64,000 nt of DNA from Isoetes taiwanensis (Eukaryota; Streptophyta; Lycopodiopsida; Isoetales; Isoetaceae): NCBI GenBank assembly GCA_021234155.1, contig JAJEKV010000101.1, forward strand, positions 2,011,354-2,075,353. Direction: 5' to 3'. Both the position numbers and the translations under genes were made by a program. Below the pieces are notes generated by a model. It did no database searches and had not been told where the DNA came from. It worked only from the letters and a program-made list of their open reading frames with translations. Positions 32,831 to 44,856 of this stretch are shown here, piece after piece (position 1 is the stretch's first letter; each line of letters opens with the position of its first letter).

Positions 32831-35572
32831 TTGTCCCAGCATAATATATGGTAGTAATATATATATTGATATGCCACTGTACATATCATTGGAATCTACA
32901 AGTACATGAGCATAGTTCGCCAACGTGCTTGATGAAGTTGTGCTTGGGGGTAAACTAATAATATTAAAACCCTTGCAACAAACCATTACCATCAAACGTC
33001 ATTGATGGACATTGATATTAAAAAAAAGAACAAAAAATGAAGGAACAAAAAAGAAGGGGCCTCGTCTTTCAACGAAGTCCCTCTTCTTCCATGGAAAAAG
33101 AAATAGAAATAGGAGGAAGAAGAACAGAAGATTGGAAGAAGAAGAACGGAAGATTAGAAGGAAAAAAATGAAAGAATAGAAGATTGGAAGAAGAATGGTG
33201 GAAGAATGGAAGAAGAAAAAAATAGGAGGATGGTGTAGCTTTTTAGCTTCCAGAGGGCACTGATGGAAAGATCCTCGCGGTCGGGCCTAGTGTGTCTATA
33301 TATTTTCTCTCTCGGCGTAGCAATGTCACTTCCGAGGATTCTTTATAATTTCTCTCTTCTGCTATTTTTTTCTCGTCAGATTCTTGTGCTTTGCTTGCTT
33401 TTCGAGCATGATGCATGCTTGGCCATAGGGCTCCTAACCTTTTCACGTTAACCATTTGTGTGATTGTGTTTTGCAGTTGCGATCCTCTTTCTTGACACTG
33501 AGGTGATAGCCGATTTTCAGCAGTTCCGAGGTGGTTGCGGTTGCAGTTTTCACTTCTATCCTGTCTTGTTGGGGTGGGGATTTAGGAGTCGATATTTGAG
33601 GGTTGCGGGCCGAGGTGCAGCTTTGGTCTGGTCAATTCAGACTTTGACGGGCTTTGGATGCGGTTTTGGACTCGGGAACTTTGTGGGTCGTGGACCTAGT
33701 TATATGTTTTGAGCTAGTTATATGGTTGAGGTCATTGTTGGATTTTTTCACTCATATTCACCCAAGTTGGGGCCTCATTGTGGGTATCCCTACAGGTCAT
33801 TGTATTTTCATTCATTCAGCTCAATGGAACTCCACTTCACTTTGGATATTATTGCTTTGCAAAGGACCTTTCCCTATAATGATAGATTAGAGTGGCCACT
33901 CATGTTTACAATCTTCGAGTTCTCACAATAATAGAATCACAATCAAAGCATTGCTTTTTGTATAAAGTGAATCATAAAGGGTTTGTCTTGCAGTGCAATT
34001 ATGTGGAAATACATTATGATGTCATGACTGCAACCATAACTTACGTGAAAAAACAATATGATGTCATGACTGCAACCACAACTGAGATGGGAAGTAAATA
34101 TTTGATATGAATCTGTTGCTTCTTGTTATGAGTTCATATCATTTTCTAAGCTTACATCATCTTTACATATATCTTAATCAATGTTTTGAAGATTATACAA
34201 CGGACCCAAAAGCCCTAGAAATCTTACTCACTGGACCTAAGAGCCCTAGAGATTTTCATCATGCTCTTCTTGGTGCATAATGTTAATAGTTACATTCAAT
34301 GCATGATATGACCCTTCTAGAGTTCATCATCTTCATCTCCATCCAGCTAAAACTTTGCTCTCAGTCATACCAAATTGGAAAACGAAGTTGCATTGTTCCA
34401 AAATTAATTTATGCATTGTAAATTTTAGATTAGGAGCTCTGTGATGACAATGTGGATTGATTATTATCTTAATACAAGAATGAATCTGTTCCCTTCCATG
34501 TTCTATTAAAAACTAGGAAACATGGAGGTAGAAATCAATGCCACGGCCAGCATGGTTGGAAACCAAAAGAGAACCAATACTCTAGAATAGTTGGAGGTCA
34601 TCCTTGCCGTTTCCTTCTTGTGCATTTTAAGATTTAACTTTACGGTTCCACGGCGCATAAGAAAGATACTTCTAACGGTCTTTAAGTTTCTTTCAACACC
34701 AGAAATTGATCATGCTCCACATTATAACTGTTGAACAAGATATGGCATCATATATCTACAACAAAACTGTTGTGCCTACAATAGATTTCTATAGAATGAT
34801 GATGACCCTCACTATCACTTTCTAAACTTTTTTCGGGTGATTCGGCTCCACAACACTCCATCATGCTTACACTTGATTAATTATTGTTAGATAAAAAAAA
34901 ATTGAAACAAGTAAACAGAGATCCATGTAGAGGCATGTGAGGACTGGCAAAGAGACATAATATATGCAACAAGACATAGACACAATAACATAACAAAGGA
35001 AATGATCACATCAATTGCATCAAAATAACTTTTGAAAGGCAATTGTGCAAACAAACAGAAGAGATTAGACTGCAACCTTGCAAGCTCTAGTCATGAAGAT
35101 CAACAACCTCGTGATGAATATCCACCAGTTTAGACTGCAAAAGAAGGAAAATAAGAACAGACATAAGAAAAACCAGGTAGAATGCTTTATACAGCCCGCC
35201 TTCCTCTTGGTTGATAACTGGCCCTCAATGCTTGGATTGGAGGGCTATAATGGCGCCACGTCAGGATAAATTAGTCATCCCGTCTAACCATTTGTTTATA
35301 AGTACAACTGCTATGAGAATTGTAAGCCATTAGTAAACAGAACAATAAGCACAAATAATGAGATTATTGTTGTATAACGGGATGTCTTTTATATTGTGGA
35401 CCATTGATCTAACAAATATGCCCTCCATTGTGCTAAATCAACGACCCTAAATTTTTACACCGGAGATCCCAGCAACTTTCAATGGTGCGAAAGTGCACAG
35501 TGGTGTATGCACCGTTGGGAAAAAAAATTGAGAGCAAAAAAACATGGAACCCAATGGTAGCAAAGCTCGACA
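32831..35572. other. Gene-free stretch with purine-rich tract
   Basis: No supported gene. At about 33015-33235 one strand is strongly purine-rich with recurring GAAGATTGGAAGAAGAA units. Short direct repeats: GATGTCATGACTGCAACCA at about 34018 and 34060, and GGACC(C/T)AA(A/G)AGCCCTAGA at about 34202 and 34236. Confidence 0.4.
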
Positions 35573-35830
35573 TCAAGCGCTACAGACTGTCAGAAAAAAT
35601 CCTTTGCCTATACATCCCCAGCTGCCTTTGACACTCTGCATCAGATCCATATTGTCTCCAATTTGACCTTTGTGAAAGAAACAAAGCAAGGAAAACAAAG
35701 ACACAAAGGAAATAAATCCTCCTCGTTGCCCCGGAGGATTCGAACCTCCAAGCCGCAATGGCCTCACCAGAGACACAAACACCAGGACAATGCGGCAGCT
35801 TTGGATTTAACACTATCCAGTCCAAATCAT
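35573..35830 (-). mobile_element. Possible tRNA-derived SINE
   Basis: On the minus strand box-A-like TCTCTGGTGAGGCC (about 35767-35780) and box-B-like GAGGTTCGAATCCTCC (about 35733-35748) are properly ordered about 30 bases apart, followed by about 150 bases of unique-looking body. The T-arm-like stem is perfect, but no acceptor stem can be formed, so it is not a functional tRNA gene. Ends uncertain. Confidence 0.35.
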
Positions 35831-37990
35831 GAAACAGGCCTTTCAACCAGCAACAAACATTTCACACTGGCAGCTGCCCAGGCACAACCTCAAGAATCCG
35901 CGCCTCTTAGCTTTCCTTGGAAGCCTCGTATGGATGTCCTACCTGCAAGCCACATACATGCAGAGCAGCTTCATAGCCCACTTTTGCTAAGGACCATACA
36001 ATCCAGCACAATCAGGCGCCGCCTCCTAATCGCATCTGCACCGGGAGCAGAGTTTTGGCGCTGGAGCAGGGCATTGGAGTTGGGCACTGGAGTTTCAGCA
36101 TGCAAATGCAGCTGTCTGGACTTATCCAGTTCCTACAAAAGACAAGCTATCTTTCTTTTTTTAGAACCATTGCCACGAATGCCATTCAAAAATCCAAAAA
36201 AGCAACATGACTTTAAGGGCAACTAAGCTGCTCAAACCATGCAAAATGTACGGTCTTGCATACAATACAATACAGGAATCATATTCCCAACCACTGCGAG
36301 AAAACCCTTTTGCAAAACAAATTGGGCAAAATTAATGATTAATGATTAATATGATTGTAATATTTTGAGTGTATAATATGAAGTAAAACACGTTCTTCAA
36401 AAAAAAATAAAAAAAAATAAATAATGATTAGTCGAACACTTTTGGAGCTTATTGAATAATAAAGTGAAAGTATTTAATAGCAGATTATGAGGAAAAAAGA
36501 AATAAATCCTAACTAGCATGGGTTGTCAAAATGCAAGGAAGATTATGCTTGTGCTGGAATATTACCGTAAAACTCTTGCAGTAAGTTGGCACTCAATTTC
36601 TTCTCCGAGCTTTCTAAGTTCTGTTTATTCAGCATTTCCTAGGGAGCCCTTTCAATAATAGACATCAATTCTCAATCTCATCAACCATTGTTCTAACCTG
36701 GAACCACGGAGTTCATAAGAAATCCCAAAAACAGAAGGGGCCATGACATAATGAGATGTGCATAATGCAAATCCCCTAATAACATAGATTGTTATCAATG
36801 ACGCATGCCAAACCTTACAACATGTTACTCTATATGCATGTTCCTAAACACCCAAGAAAACTGGCTAATCCGTTGCTTAATAAAAACATTTAAAACACTC
36901 AAATTCAGCACATGAACAATAGCAAGAAACACATTCAAAAACTCTGGAAGGCTCAAATAGCAACCTTATCTAATGGTGTTGTCTAAAATTTCCAAAGCAT
37001 CGAAGGGAGCTTGGATCCATTAAAACTTCTTTAACAAATGCGTTTGCCATTCTATGAATACAAAAATGCAGCAGCCAAAATGACACAAGCGATCAAAGGA
37101 AGCAGGTGCCACTATCTTGATTAGTGACACTAAAAGAAAACTATTGTTACCTCCCTTTTATGCAAGCTTCCAATTCATAGAACCATAAACTCGAATTGAA
37201 CCTGATGCACTAATAGTATAGGAAATGACAATTTCACATGTATTTTAATTCGTCAATGGACTGCTTCTTTCTGTACATTTGAACAGGAGAAGCTTTTACA
37301 ATAGAGACAAACTTTGGACCAAATAAGATTGTCTCGACTAAAGAAGATTGCGTTTTGTGATATGAATGATAAGCTATTTTTAAAATACCAACGCTAAGGC
37401 CAATAGAAGCCAAGCCATATTCGTTGAGCTTTAAAGCTAAACCCACAATCAAGTACATCCGCATGCATGGCCAATGAGGCAACCGTACTTTGGAAATCTA
37501 TGCCAGGTGAAATGTATGCCTTCCTTAACAACCTGGCCCTCAAGTTTTAAGGCTGAGATCAGATCTCAGCCGTTGGTTGCAAGAGTGTTATCCACCAGTA
37601 ATACATTAAAAAGTGCATTTACACCTAGTTTGTTATGCCAAATAGCTATAAAAACCTAGCTTGTTATGAAAACCACCATAAAACCATCAAAAAACCACTA
37701 TAAAACTCTCGGGCCCAGGTTGTTGAGGCAGATAACACCCTAGAACTCGAGTGTTATGCCCCACTATAACAAACTTGGACCTCCGGCCCTCGTTTGTTAT
37801 AACCGGGCATAACGCCCTCGTTCCAGGGAGTTATCCCTCTCAAATAGGTGAAATCAACCTTTTTTTTTTATGATTTCCATTTCAAAAGAATGGCCCGAGG
37901 ATTCCCCCACACAGACATAACAAACTTGGAATTTCCTCTAATTTTCTTGGCTGCAGCTCATCAAAGGGTTAAAACATAGACTAGCTGGTT
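35831..37990. other. Gene-free stretch
   Basis: No recognised gene. The 187-codon plus-strand frame spanning 35663-36226 overlaps the SINE-like segment and has no domain. 36224-36305 matches the dispersed repeat at about 7490-7570. Confidence 0.4.
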
Positions 37991-38781
37991 AAAAACCCAC
38001 ATGGCTGGGGCTCGTTGGAAAGCTTGCTCTGAGCTCTTTCCAGCGGTGTATAGCATCAGCTGTTTTGCATGTGATTTGTTGCTGCAAACAGCTGAGTTCC
38101 GGACTGGTCCGGATGACATGGCTCCCCGCCGACAGCTGATGGGGCTCGATTGAGGCTCATGGCTTGGGGCTGAAGCCAAGGGAGATGGCGAGAGAAAGAA
38201 TCCTCAAAGAAAGGGAAGGGCGCGGGTCTCAAAGATGCATGAAGAGGCGCGGGTCAGGAAGTGGCATGCAATTGGTGGCAAGAGATGAGGGAGTTTCTGG
38301 AATCCCCTTGGGTTGAGAGGTATGTGGATTGCTCTTCCCCCAATATAATTCTCGACCTAAGTAGATTGTGTTTTGAGACTCCTGGCCTTGATTCCATCAA
38401 GCATGCCCCTTTGAACCGGATCCGCGGATGCCCTCGCCTCTGCGGCTTGGGAAGGGATCACTTGCCGGGTGATGCCTTCTAGGGTGCATGTAGTCGATGT
38501 GTCTCCGGGGTGCCTCGATACCTCCCTCAGGTGCGGTGGCTGCAGCCCCAAATCCCCGGTGCCAAAACTGGCGAGTAATGACACCGCTTTCGTGATCACC
38601 GCCGTGGTTTTCGGATTGGATTAAGCGCCAAGGCTTGGTGTAGAAGCCGCCGTGTTCAAGAAGCTACGAAGTTTGTGGAGGATCATCACTTTCTGTTGAC
38701 TTCGAGCGACTCTTCCGGAGACTCCATGGATAGATATTGATCATACCGGGCATGTTCGGACCATTGAGAATCTAGTTTCAT

Positions 38782-39336
38782 TTGCGGTGTTGGGCTATTT
38801 CACGGGTTACATATTGGACACGAGGAGGTTTAGCTCTTGGCTTCTTTGGACATCGAGGCGGATTGGTTTGCCCAGTGTCGGTCTCGAAATTCTTACCAAA
38901 TAATTTCTTCCTAATCATGTTTGAGGTCGAGTCTTACGTCTGGCGCAATTGGTTAGTCGGGGTGGATACGTTGGGTGATTCATATGTGTTGTATCGCGAT
39001 TATACTCCGGCAATGTCCAGTTCTTTGACAAATGGGGTTAAAATCCCGTGTTGGTTCCATGAGGATCTTCCTCCGACCCGATGGTGCCCCGATTTCTTGG
39101 TTTCTATGGCCAATGGCACGGGTGTATATTTGGCTCATTCTATTGTGCAGTCCCCAAGATACGTGTTGCTACACGCTTTGGTACTGTGCCTACTTCTCTT
39201 CGGTCGTAGTGGTCCCCGGCATTTTTCTTTTTCGATTGAAGCTTTGAATGGCTCGAGATCCGGGCGGATGTTTCCATCTATTGTGCTACCATTTGACCCC
39301 ATTGATGATCCCGCTAGTCCTATTTGGTGCTTGTGA
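38782..39336 (+). pseudogene. LINE ORF1 (DUF4283-like), damaged
   Basis: A 184-codon frame containing WRNWLVGVDTLGDSYVL and KIPCWFHEDLPPTRWCPDFL, which corresponds to the (P)VWVRFPGLPxxYW-type segment of plant LINE ORF1 proteins with a DUF4283 RNA-binding-like fold. The start is not certain because upstream sequence (from about 38176) also looks coding in other frames. The C-terminal part passes into Gly/Arg-rich sequence with overlapping frames (39396-39660), as usual for LINE ORF1. Confidence 0.55.
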
Positions 39337-39699
39337 TGTGGTAGGGGTTGCGTGTTGATGCGGGGCAGGGATTCCTCGGTTCACGAGGTCACTGAGTGAG
39401 GACTCCTCAGGTGGTGCGGTGGAGTGGCGTTGGGCGAGGTGGTGTGGTTGGGAGAGGTGGTGTGGGGACGAGGCAGGGCAGCTTGCCGCTGGCCGCCCCT
39501 TTGATGGCGGGGCTAGGGACGTGGTGGCTCGAGGGAGGGCTCGAGATGATTTGGTTGTGGCTAGATCGGGGAGGACGGGGTTGTGGCGAGGGGCCGGTGA
39601 TCTGCTGGGGATGTCCCAAGATAGCAGTATAGGCCGAGCATGAGGTGGCTGGAGCAACCCGGTTGGAGGTAGAGACTAGTGTGGTCCATGACTCTATGG

Positions 39700-39815
39700 A
39701 GGTGTTCGGGGACTTCCAACACGTGTTGGAAGTGGAATATCACGAAGTTGTGGCCCATGACTCGTGGGAGGGTGCGGAGGGACTTCCAACACGTGTTGGA
39801 AGTGGAATATCACGA
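39700..39815. repeat. 70-bp duplication, each copy with a 20-bp perfect palindrome
   Basis: CTTCCAACACGTGTTGGAAG occurs at 39713-39732 and 39783-39802. It is a perfect palindrome centred on CACGTG, followed both times by TGGAATATCACGA. It lies inside the LINE near the ORF1/ORF2 junction. Confidence 0.92.
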
Positions 39816-39939
39816 GCGGGCCGTGGGTCACATTGCCGCGTGATTAATCCTCCGCTCTAGATGCCGACTGCGGAGTGGGCTGATGGCCTGGTGGGTAGGC
39901 ATGTGGGGCTGGACACTTCTCCTCCGGGATGAATAGGTT

Positions 39940-42900
39940 CCATCCTCAGTTGGAATGTGCGGGGGTGCGGTCCTCTAGTAGTAAGAGGGCCCAGTATTTC
40001 TTTGGCACGCCGGCGGATTGCGTCGATATTATTTGCATTCGGGAGCATAAGTGTCCGGGTGGGTGATATGTCCAAAGCTCATGACTATGGTTGGTGGGCG
40101 GTTTGGCTTTATTGCTTCTTCTTTCGGGCGGACTAGTGGGGGTACTCTTATTGCTTGGAAGATGGATGCGAGGTCACATACCGGCGGCATGTGGTTTGGT
40201 CGGTGGGCAATAATTAAGTGGTTGGAGGGCGGGCAAGAGTGGGGGATTGTTAATGTTTATGCCCCTAATCGACCTTTCTCGGGGTGCTTTCAGGGCCGGT
40301 CAGGAGGAATAAGTTGCGAGCCCTTGGTGGGTTGCGGGGTTGCTTGGTTGTTGTTAGGGGATTTCAATATGGTAGAGCCAGTAGAAGATCGCTCTGGTTT
40401 CGCAACTTGACTTGTGCGGGGATTTGAGAGGGACGAGTGGTCTCGTTTGTTGCAAGGATTTGGCCTTGGTTGAGGTCCCGGGGACTTGTCTTTCACCTAT
40501 TGTAATCGGCAGATTGGTGCGGGCGGGCGTATGCTAGGCATGACCGGTGCTATGCTTCCCCATGCGCATTGGATGGTGTGCCCTCTTTTTGCCGGGAGTA
40601 ACATTCCAATCTACCTCCATTTACGATCATTACCCTCGGGTTTTGTCGGTCAGTGCGGTTGCCTCTCCGGCCTTCTCGGACGGTGTTCGTTTGAACACCC
40701 GACCTTGGCCGATGTGGATTTCTCGCCCGGTGCGGGGAGTTGTGGCTTGATACCTTTTCATCTCTGAAGGGTATGTCCGGTATGGTGCTGCGTTGGCGGG
40801 GTGAAGCGTTTTTGCTAAGGTCTTTGGTAGGCGGTGATGCGGCCAGAGGCGGCAGGAGTTGCATAGTCTTTATCGAGAGTTGAGAAGATTCGGCGGCACC
40901 TTAATGGCATTAGGGAGAATGTAGTGCGGCGTATTGTTGCTTTGGGCGAGTTAAAGTGCATGAGGCGCGTGTGAAGGCAGCCCCCCACCGGGTTGAAGGA
41001 GGGGGGGATACAAGTTCGTCGGTGTTCTTGAGAGCGGCTAGAGCGCGGCGATATCATCGGATCTATGGCGTCCCCCTTGCTTTGCACGGGATGGCCGGAC
41101 TTTGGAGGATCCCCTTTGAGTTGCAGAGGTATGTGCATGCTCATTTCTCGGGGTTTTTTGGCAAATGCGACTCTTCCCTATGAGCGGGGAGATGCGGGAG
41201 CTTGTTTTGGAAACATTAAGCCATCTATTTTGCCTCACCAACGGAGAGCTTGGAGCGAGGAGCTCTCTAGAGAGGATTTAGCGGAGGCATGTATGTGCAT
41301 GGCCAAGGATAAATGTCCAGGCTAGATGGCATCCCTGTGGAGTTCTTTTCGGACTTATTGGGAGTGGGCTGGTGAGTTACGTGGTACCGTGTATCTTGAG
41401 TTCGCAGCGGTCTTCTCACATGGATAGGATCTTGAATACCGCATGCATTTCCTTGATTCCTAAGGTTAAGCGACCTTCTACTATTAATGATTGGGAGGCC
41501 TATATCCTTGTTGTCCTCGTGTACAAGATTATTCGAAAGCCCCGGCCGAAGTTGAAGCTCGGTGTTGACTTCTTCCATTAGTAAGGTGCGACCGGGTTTG
41601 TTCCTGGGAGGAACATTTTGACTAATGTTGCCGCAGCAGATGAGGGCCTTTATTGGGCGGAGAACGAGTCAAGGCATTGCCTATCTTAAGCTTGACTTTG
41701 CCAAAGCTTATGATAGTGTCCGTGGGGAGTTCTTATGCGCCATGATGTTAGCGTTGGGCTGCGGTCCACGCTTTCAGAGACAGTCATGAAGTCGCATAGG
41801 TCGCGACGAAGCTACGGTGGTGTGCCGGGGTGAACCCTCGCCTTTTTTCTCCTTAGGCGAGGAGGGGGCCGTGGGGTGCCCTTTGGCACCATTTTGTTTA
41901 CGATTGTGGAGGGACCGCCTTTGTCTTGTTTTTTTGCTGCAGTGGAGGAGGGGTGGTGGATGGGCTTCCGGATGCAGGATGGTAGTCGGCCAGATTATTA
42001 ACCGATTCGCCGATGACACTTTTCTCTTCTTGGTGGCGTAAGAGAGGAATTTGGGCGGAATGTGAAGGGTTTTCTTTGGATACTTTCTCCTTGGCCTCAG
42101 GCATTCTTTGAATTGGGGCAAATGCTCCGCATTATGGGCCCAGTTGACTCCGCCTCCCCTTGTTTGGCTCTATTCCTTGGAAGGTGCTTCCGTGTAATGT
42201 GTGTACTAAGTCGTTGGGTATTCCCTTTGGAGGATGTTTCCATGGGGAGGGTGTGGGATGAGATTGCGGGGGTTGCGTAAACACCTCAATTGGTGGAAGG
42301 GTAGCAAGTTGTCCATGGCGGTGTAGGATCACTATTGCCAAGTCGGTGCTTTGTAGCACTCATGTGTATACAAACATCTGCGATGTTAGCTCGTGGGTAA
42401 GATACAGGCTTTGGATAAGATTGTTCAAATTTTGTGTGGGGCGGGGATGATGAAGGGCGGTTGTTAAAGTGGCTTGGTGGAAGTGTCTCCCGGAGGAGGA
42501 TGGGGGCTTGGCCATTACGGATTTGGCAATCGCATAGTAAGGTGTTGGTCTCTAAGTTTATTTGGAGCATTGCGGGATGGAGCATCTTCTCTTTGGTGCG
42601 GCACTATTGTGGCAATCTCTTCGCCATTGTGTGGCATTTGGAAGGTCGTGCATTGCATGTAGAGTTGCCACGGGCTTTGTTGTATGGTCTCGGCCTTTCC
42701 ACATGCATCCCCTTTTCTCACGGGGTGTTGCGGGCTTGGGATCACGTGCGTGTGCTCTTCCAGCTAGATTATGCCTCGGTTTATCACCACTCTTCTCCTT
42801 TCTTGTGGGTTCCTCTACCCCCTAGCGTTCTTGCCCTTGGGCCATCATGCATGCTCGGACGCAGTTCGTTGGAGGCGAAGCTTTGTGCTCACCTTGGAGG

Positions 42901-43600
42901 ATTGGTATTGGGATAGTCGGCTAGCTTCGCGGGAGTTCTTCGAGCTCGCCACCGCTGAGGGCGCTGGAGGGGCTATCTCGGGAACAAGTGGTGGGGAGTA
43001 TTCCGCTACACATACCTATAGTCCCTCGTGGTGATGTGGTGGTGCAGTTTGGAAGGTTCATCCAGATGTTGTATCTTCTTGTTTTGTGCGGTCTTGTTAC
43101 CGGGTGTTGGCTATTCATGACACTCTGCCCCCTTCGGGGCAAGTGGTCTATGCAACTTCGGGTTCGATGGCGCTCGGTTTGGACGATGGACATGGAGCTC
43201 ACTTCCCCCCCAAGGTTCTGCGCTTCGGGCGGTGGTGCACCGCTGGGCCAGTATCGGGGTGAATGTCCTTGTGAGTCGGGTTTAGGGCGGGTGTGAGCCC
43301 TCTTTGCCCTTGTTGTGGCCTTCATCGTGAGACCTGTGGAGCATTATGCGGTTTTATGCCCTCACTTGCGGGTTGCCTGGGATTGGGTCGGGGCTCTGTT
43401 GCTGTGTGAGATTGAATAGCCAACAATTGCTGCTTCATGTATATCCTGGTGTTTGGCCGCTCGACGGCAAGCCTTGCATCGTATCCGTGGCTTGGTTGGT
43501 GTGGTTGATTTGAAGCGGCGGCGGTTGTGGATCTTCGGGGGGATTCGATTGACTGCGACCTCTCCGATTCCTCGACTCGGTACAAGCTATTTCAAAGCTT
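39940..43600 (+). pseudogene. LINE ORF2: APE endonuclease, reverse transcriptase, C-terminal zinc-like region
   Basis: The endonuclease starts at SWNVRGCG (about 39949), with GTLIAWK (about 40141), WGIVNVYAPNRPFSG (about 40240-40285), LLLGDFNMVE (about 40348) and DHYP (about 40627). The reverse transcriptase shows CPGLDGIPVEFF (about 41310), ACISLIPKVKRPSTINDWEA (about 41443), TGFVPGRNIL (about 41593), LDFAKAYDSVRGEF (about 41691), CPLAPF (about 41880) and the catalytic FADD box in INRFADDTFLFL (about 41997). Downstream are SKVLVSKFIWSI (about 42537) and a Cys/His stretch near 43300. Frames switch more than ten times. Priming of reverse transcription at a nicked target would have been its role. 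Confidence 0.85.
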
Positions 43601-43839
43601 TTTGGTGTTCCGGATTAGTAGAGCGGAAGTTTTCCATTTGGCGGACTTCTTGGGTGTGGTAGATGGTGATGGCGGTTTGTACAAAGAAGAGAGTTGGTTG
43701 TTGTGGAGTGTCGAGGTATCACCGTCTCTTTGGGGGGTTCTCCTTCCTCCTCACTTGCTTTGTAACATTACCATTCTTTTAATATATTGCTGACACAGTT
43801 CTTCAAAAAAAAAAAAAAAAAAAAAAACCCACATGGCTG

Positions 43840-44567
43840 CAATATGGATAATCTCACCTTACATTGCAGGAAAGGGTGGGCTCGTGTTTGTGCGATAGTA
43901 CTAAAAAGAATGACGTAGATCAAGAAAATGTGACGCGAAAGAGGGAAAAAAAATCCACGTCTGTTGCAAGTAAGATCAAAATGGAGGGCCAAGATCTTTT
44001 TTATCTCATAGAGCGATTTGGCCTATGCGCTTCCGATGCATGATTTTCTAAGATAGCTCAGCATCGAGGTCCGAAGGTCAAGTCTGTACGACAGTCCACA
44101 ATATAGCTGAATTTACAGAGAAAAATCTCCACAACCAACAAACAAACACTCCACCGCAGACTATTATCGATTCGCTGCCTTAACAGAATCCCGACCAGAA
44201 AAAGTTATGGCATGAGCTACAAGGTGATCCACCTTGTCACAAAATCTGGATAGAAAAGCCAGAGCAGCAAAAAAAGGGCACAGAGCACAAGCTTCTCCTG
44301 GCGATTCCAACTGCCTACAACTGATCCTAAAGATCGGTGACTATTCCGATGCAACAGACTAGCCGACCATGGCCGATTCACAGTATACAGCCCATTCCGA
44401 CACTTTCACCGGTTACACGACCCCAATGCCTTTTTATATAACTTAGGTTTATTTTATATCCTTAATTTATGTCGGTATGCAATTTTTTGTGTGTGTGATA
44501 TGAGAATATTATTTTAGCACTCCTCCTTTCATGTCACACTGATGCCAATACCAAGCTTACATTTGTT
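43840..44567. other. Intergenic stretch between LINE and copia fragment
   Basis: No gene. The portion about 44425-44525 matches the dispersed repeat at about 24535-24655. Confidence 0.4.
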
Positions 44568-44856
44568 TCATTTGTCTTCTCGCAAAGCTTTTGTGAATAA
44601 ATCTGCAATTTGATTATCACTTGGCACATAGATGACCTGTATCAAGCCTTTATTGACCAGATCCCTTATAAAATGCATATGCATCTCAATATGTTCTGTT
44701 CTTTCATGCATTACAGGGTTTTTGGGGATTGCTATGCAACTCATGCTATCACTGTACAACTATACTGTATTTTTCTGTATTACTCCTAGCTCCTCTAATA
44801 ATCCTTTTAGCCACACAATTTCCTTAGTTACGAGAGATACTTCATGAACCAGCTAA
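44568..44856 (-). pseudogene. Ty1/copia RNase H C-terminal fragment
   Basis: Reading down from 44856: SLVTKEIVWLKGLLEELG, a stop in place of the residue before LYSDSMSCIAIPKNPVMHER, then TEHIEMHMHFIRDLVNKGLI, QVIYVPSDNQIADLFTKAL and a stop at 44568. This is the hallmark end of copia polyproteins (D-x-x-S-A-I-A-I-xx-NPV, H-I-E-x-H-x-HFIR, V-x-T/S-xx-Q-x-AD-x-FTKAL). Only this domain is present, without LTRs recognised next to it. Confidence 0.85.

Larger units (their letters stand above)
37991..43839 (+). mobile_element. LINE (L1-type) retrotransposon with target duplication and poly(A)
   Basis: The element body about 38008-43827 is flanked by AAAAACCCACATGGCTG at 37991-38007 and 43823-43839 (the A bases on the right merge with the poly(A) tail). 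Contents in order: 5-prime leader, ORF1, APE endonuclease, reverse transcriptase, a C-terminal Cys/His segment and an A tail at 43805-43827. GC content is clearly higher than in the surrounding DNA. Many frameshifts and stops make it non-functional, yet it seems full length at about 5.8 kb. Confidence 0.9.

Noticed and set aside
35720-35760. A tRNA gene at the GGTTCGAATCC motif
   Set aside because: Only the T arm is convincing; no acceptor stem or anticodon arm could be drawn, so a SINE remnant is likelier.
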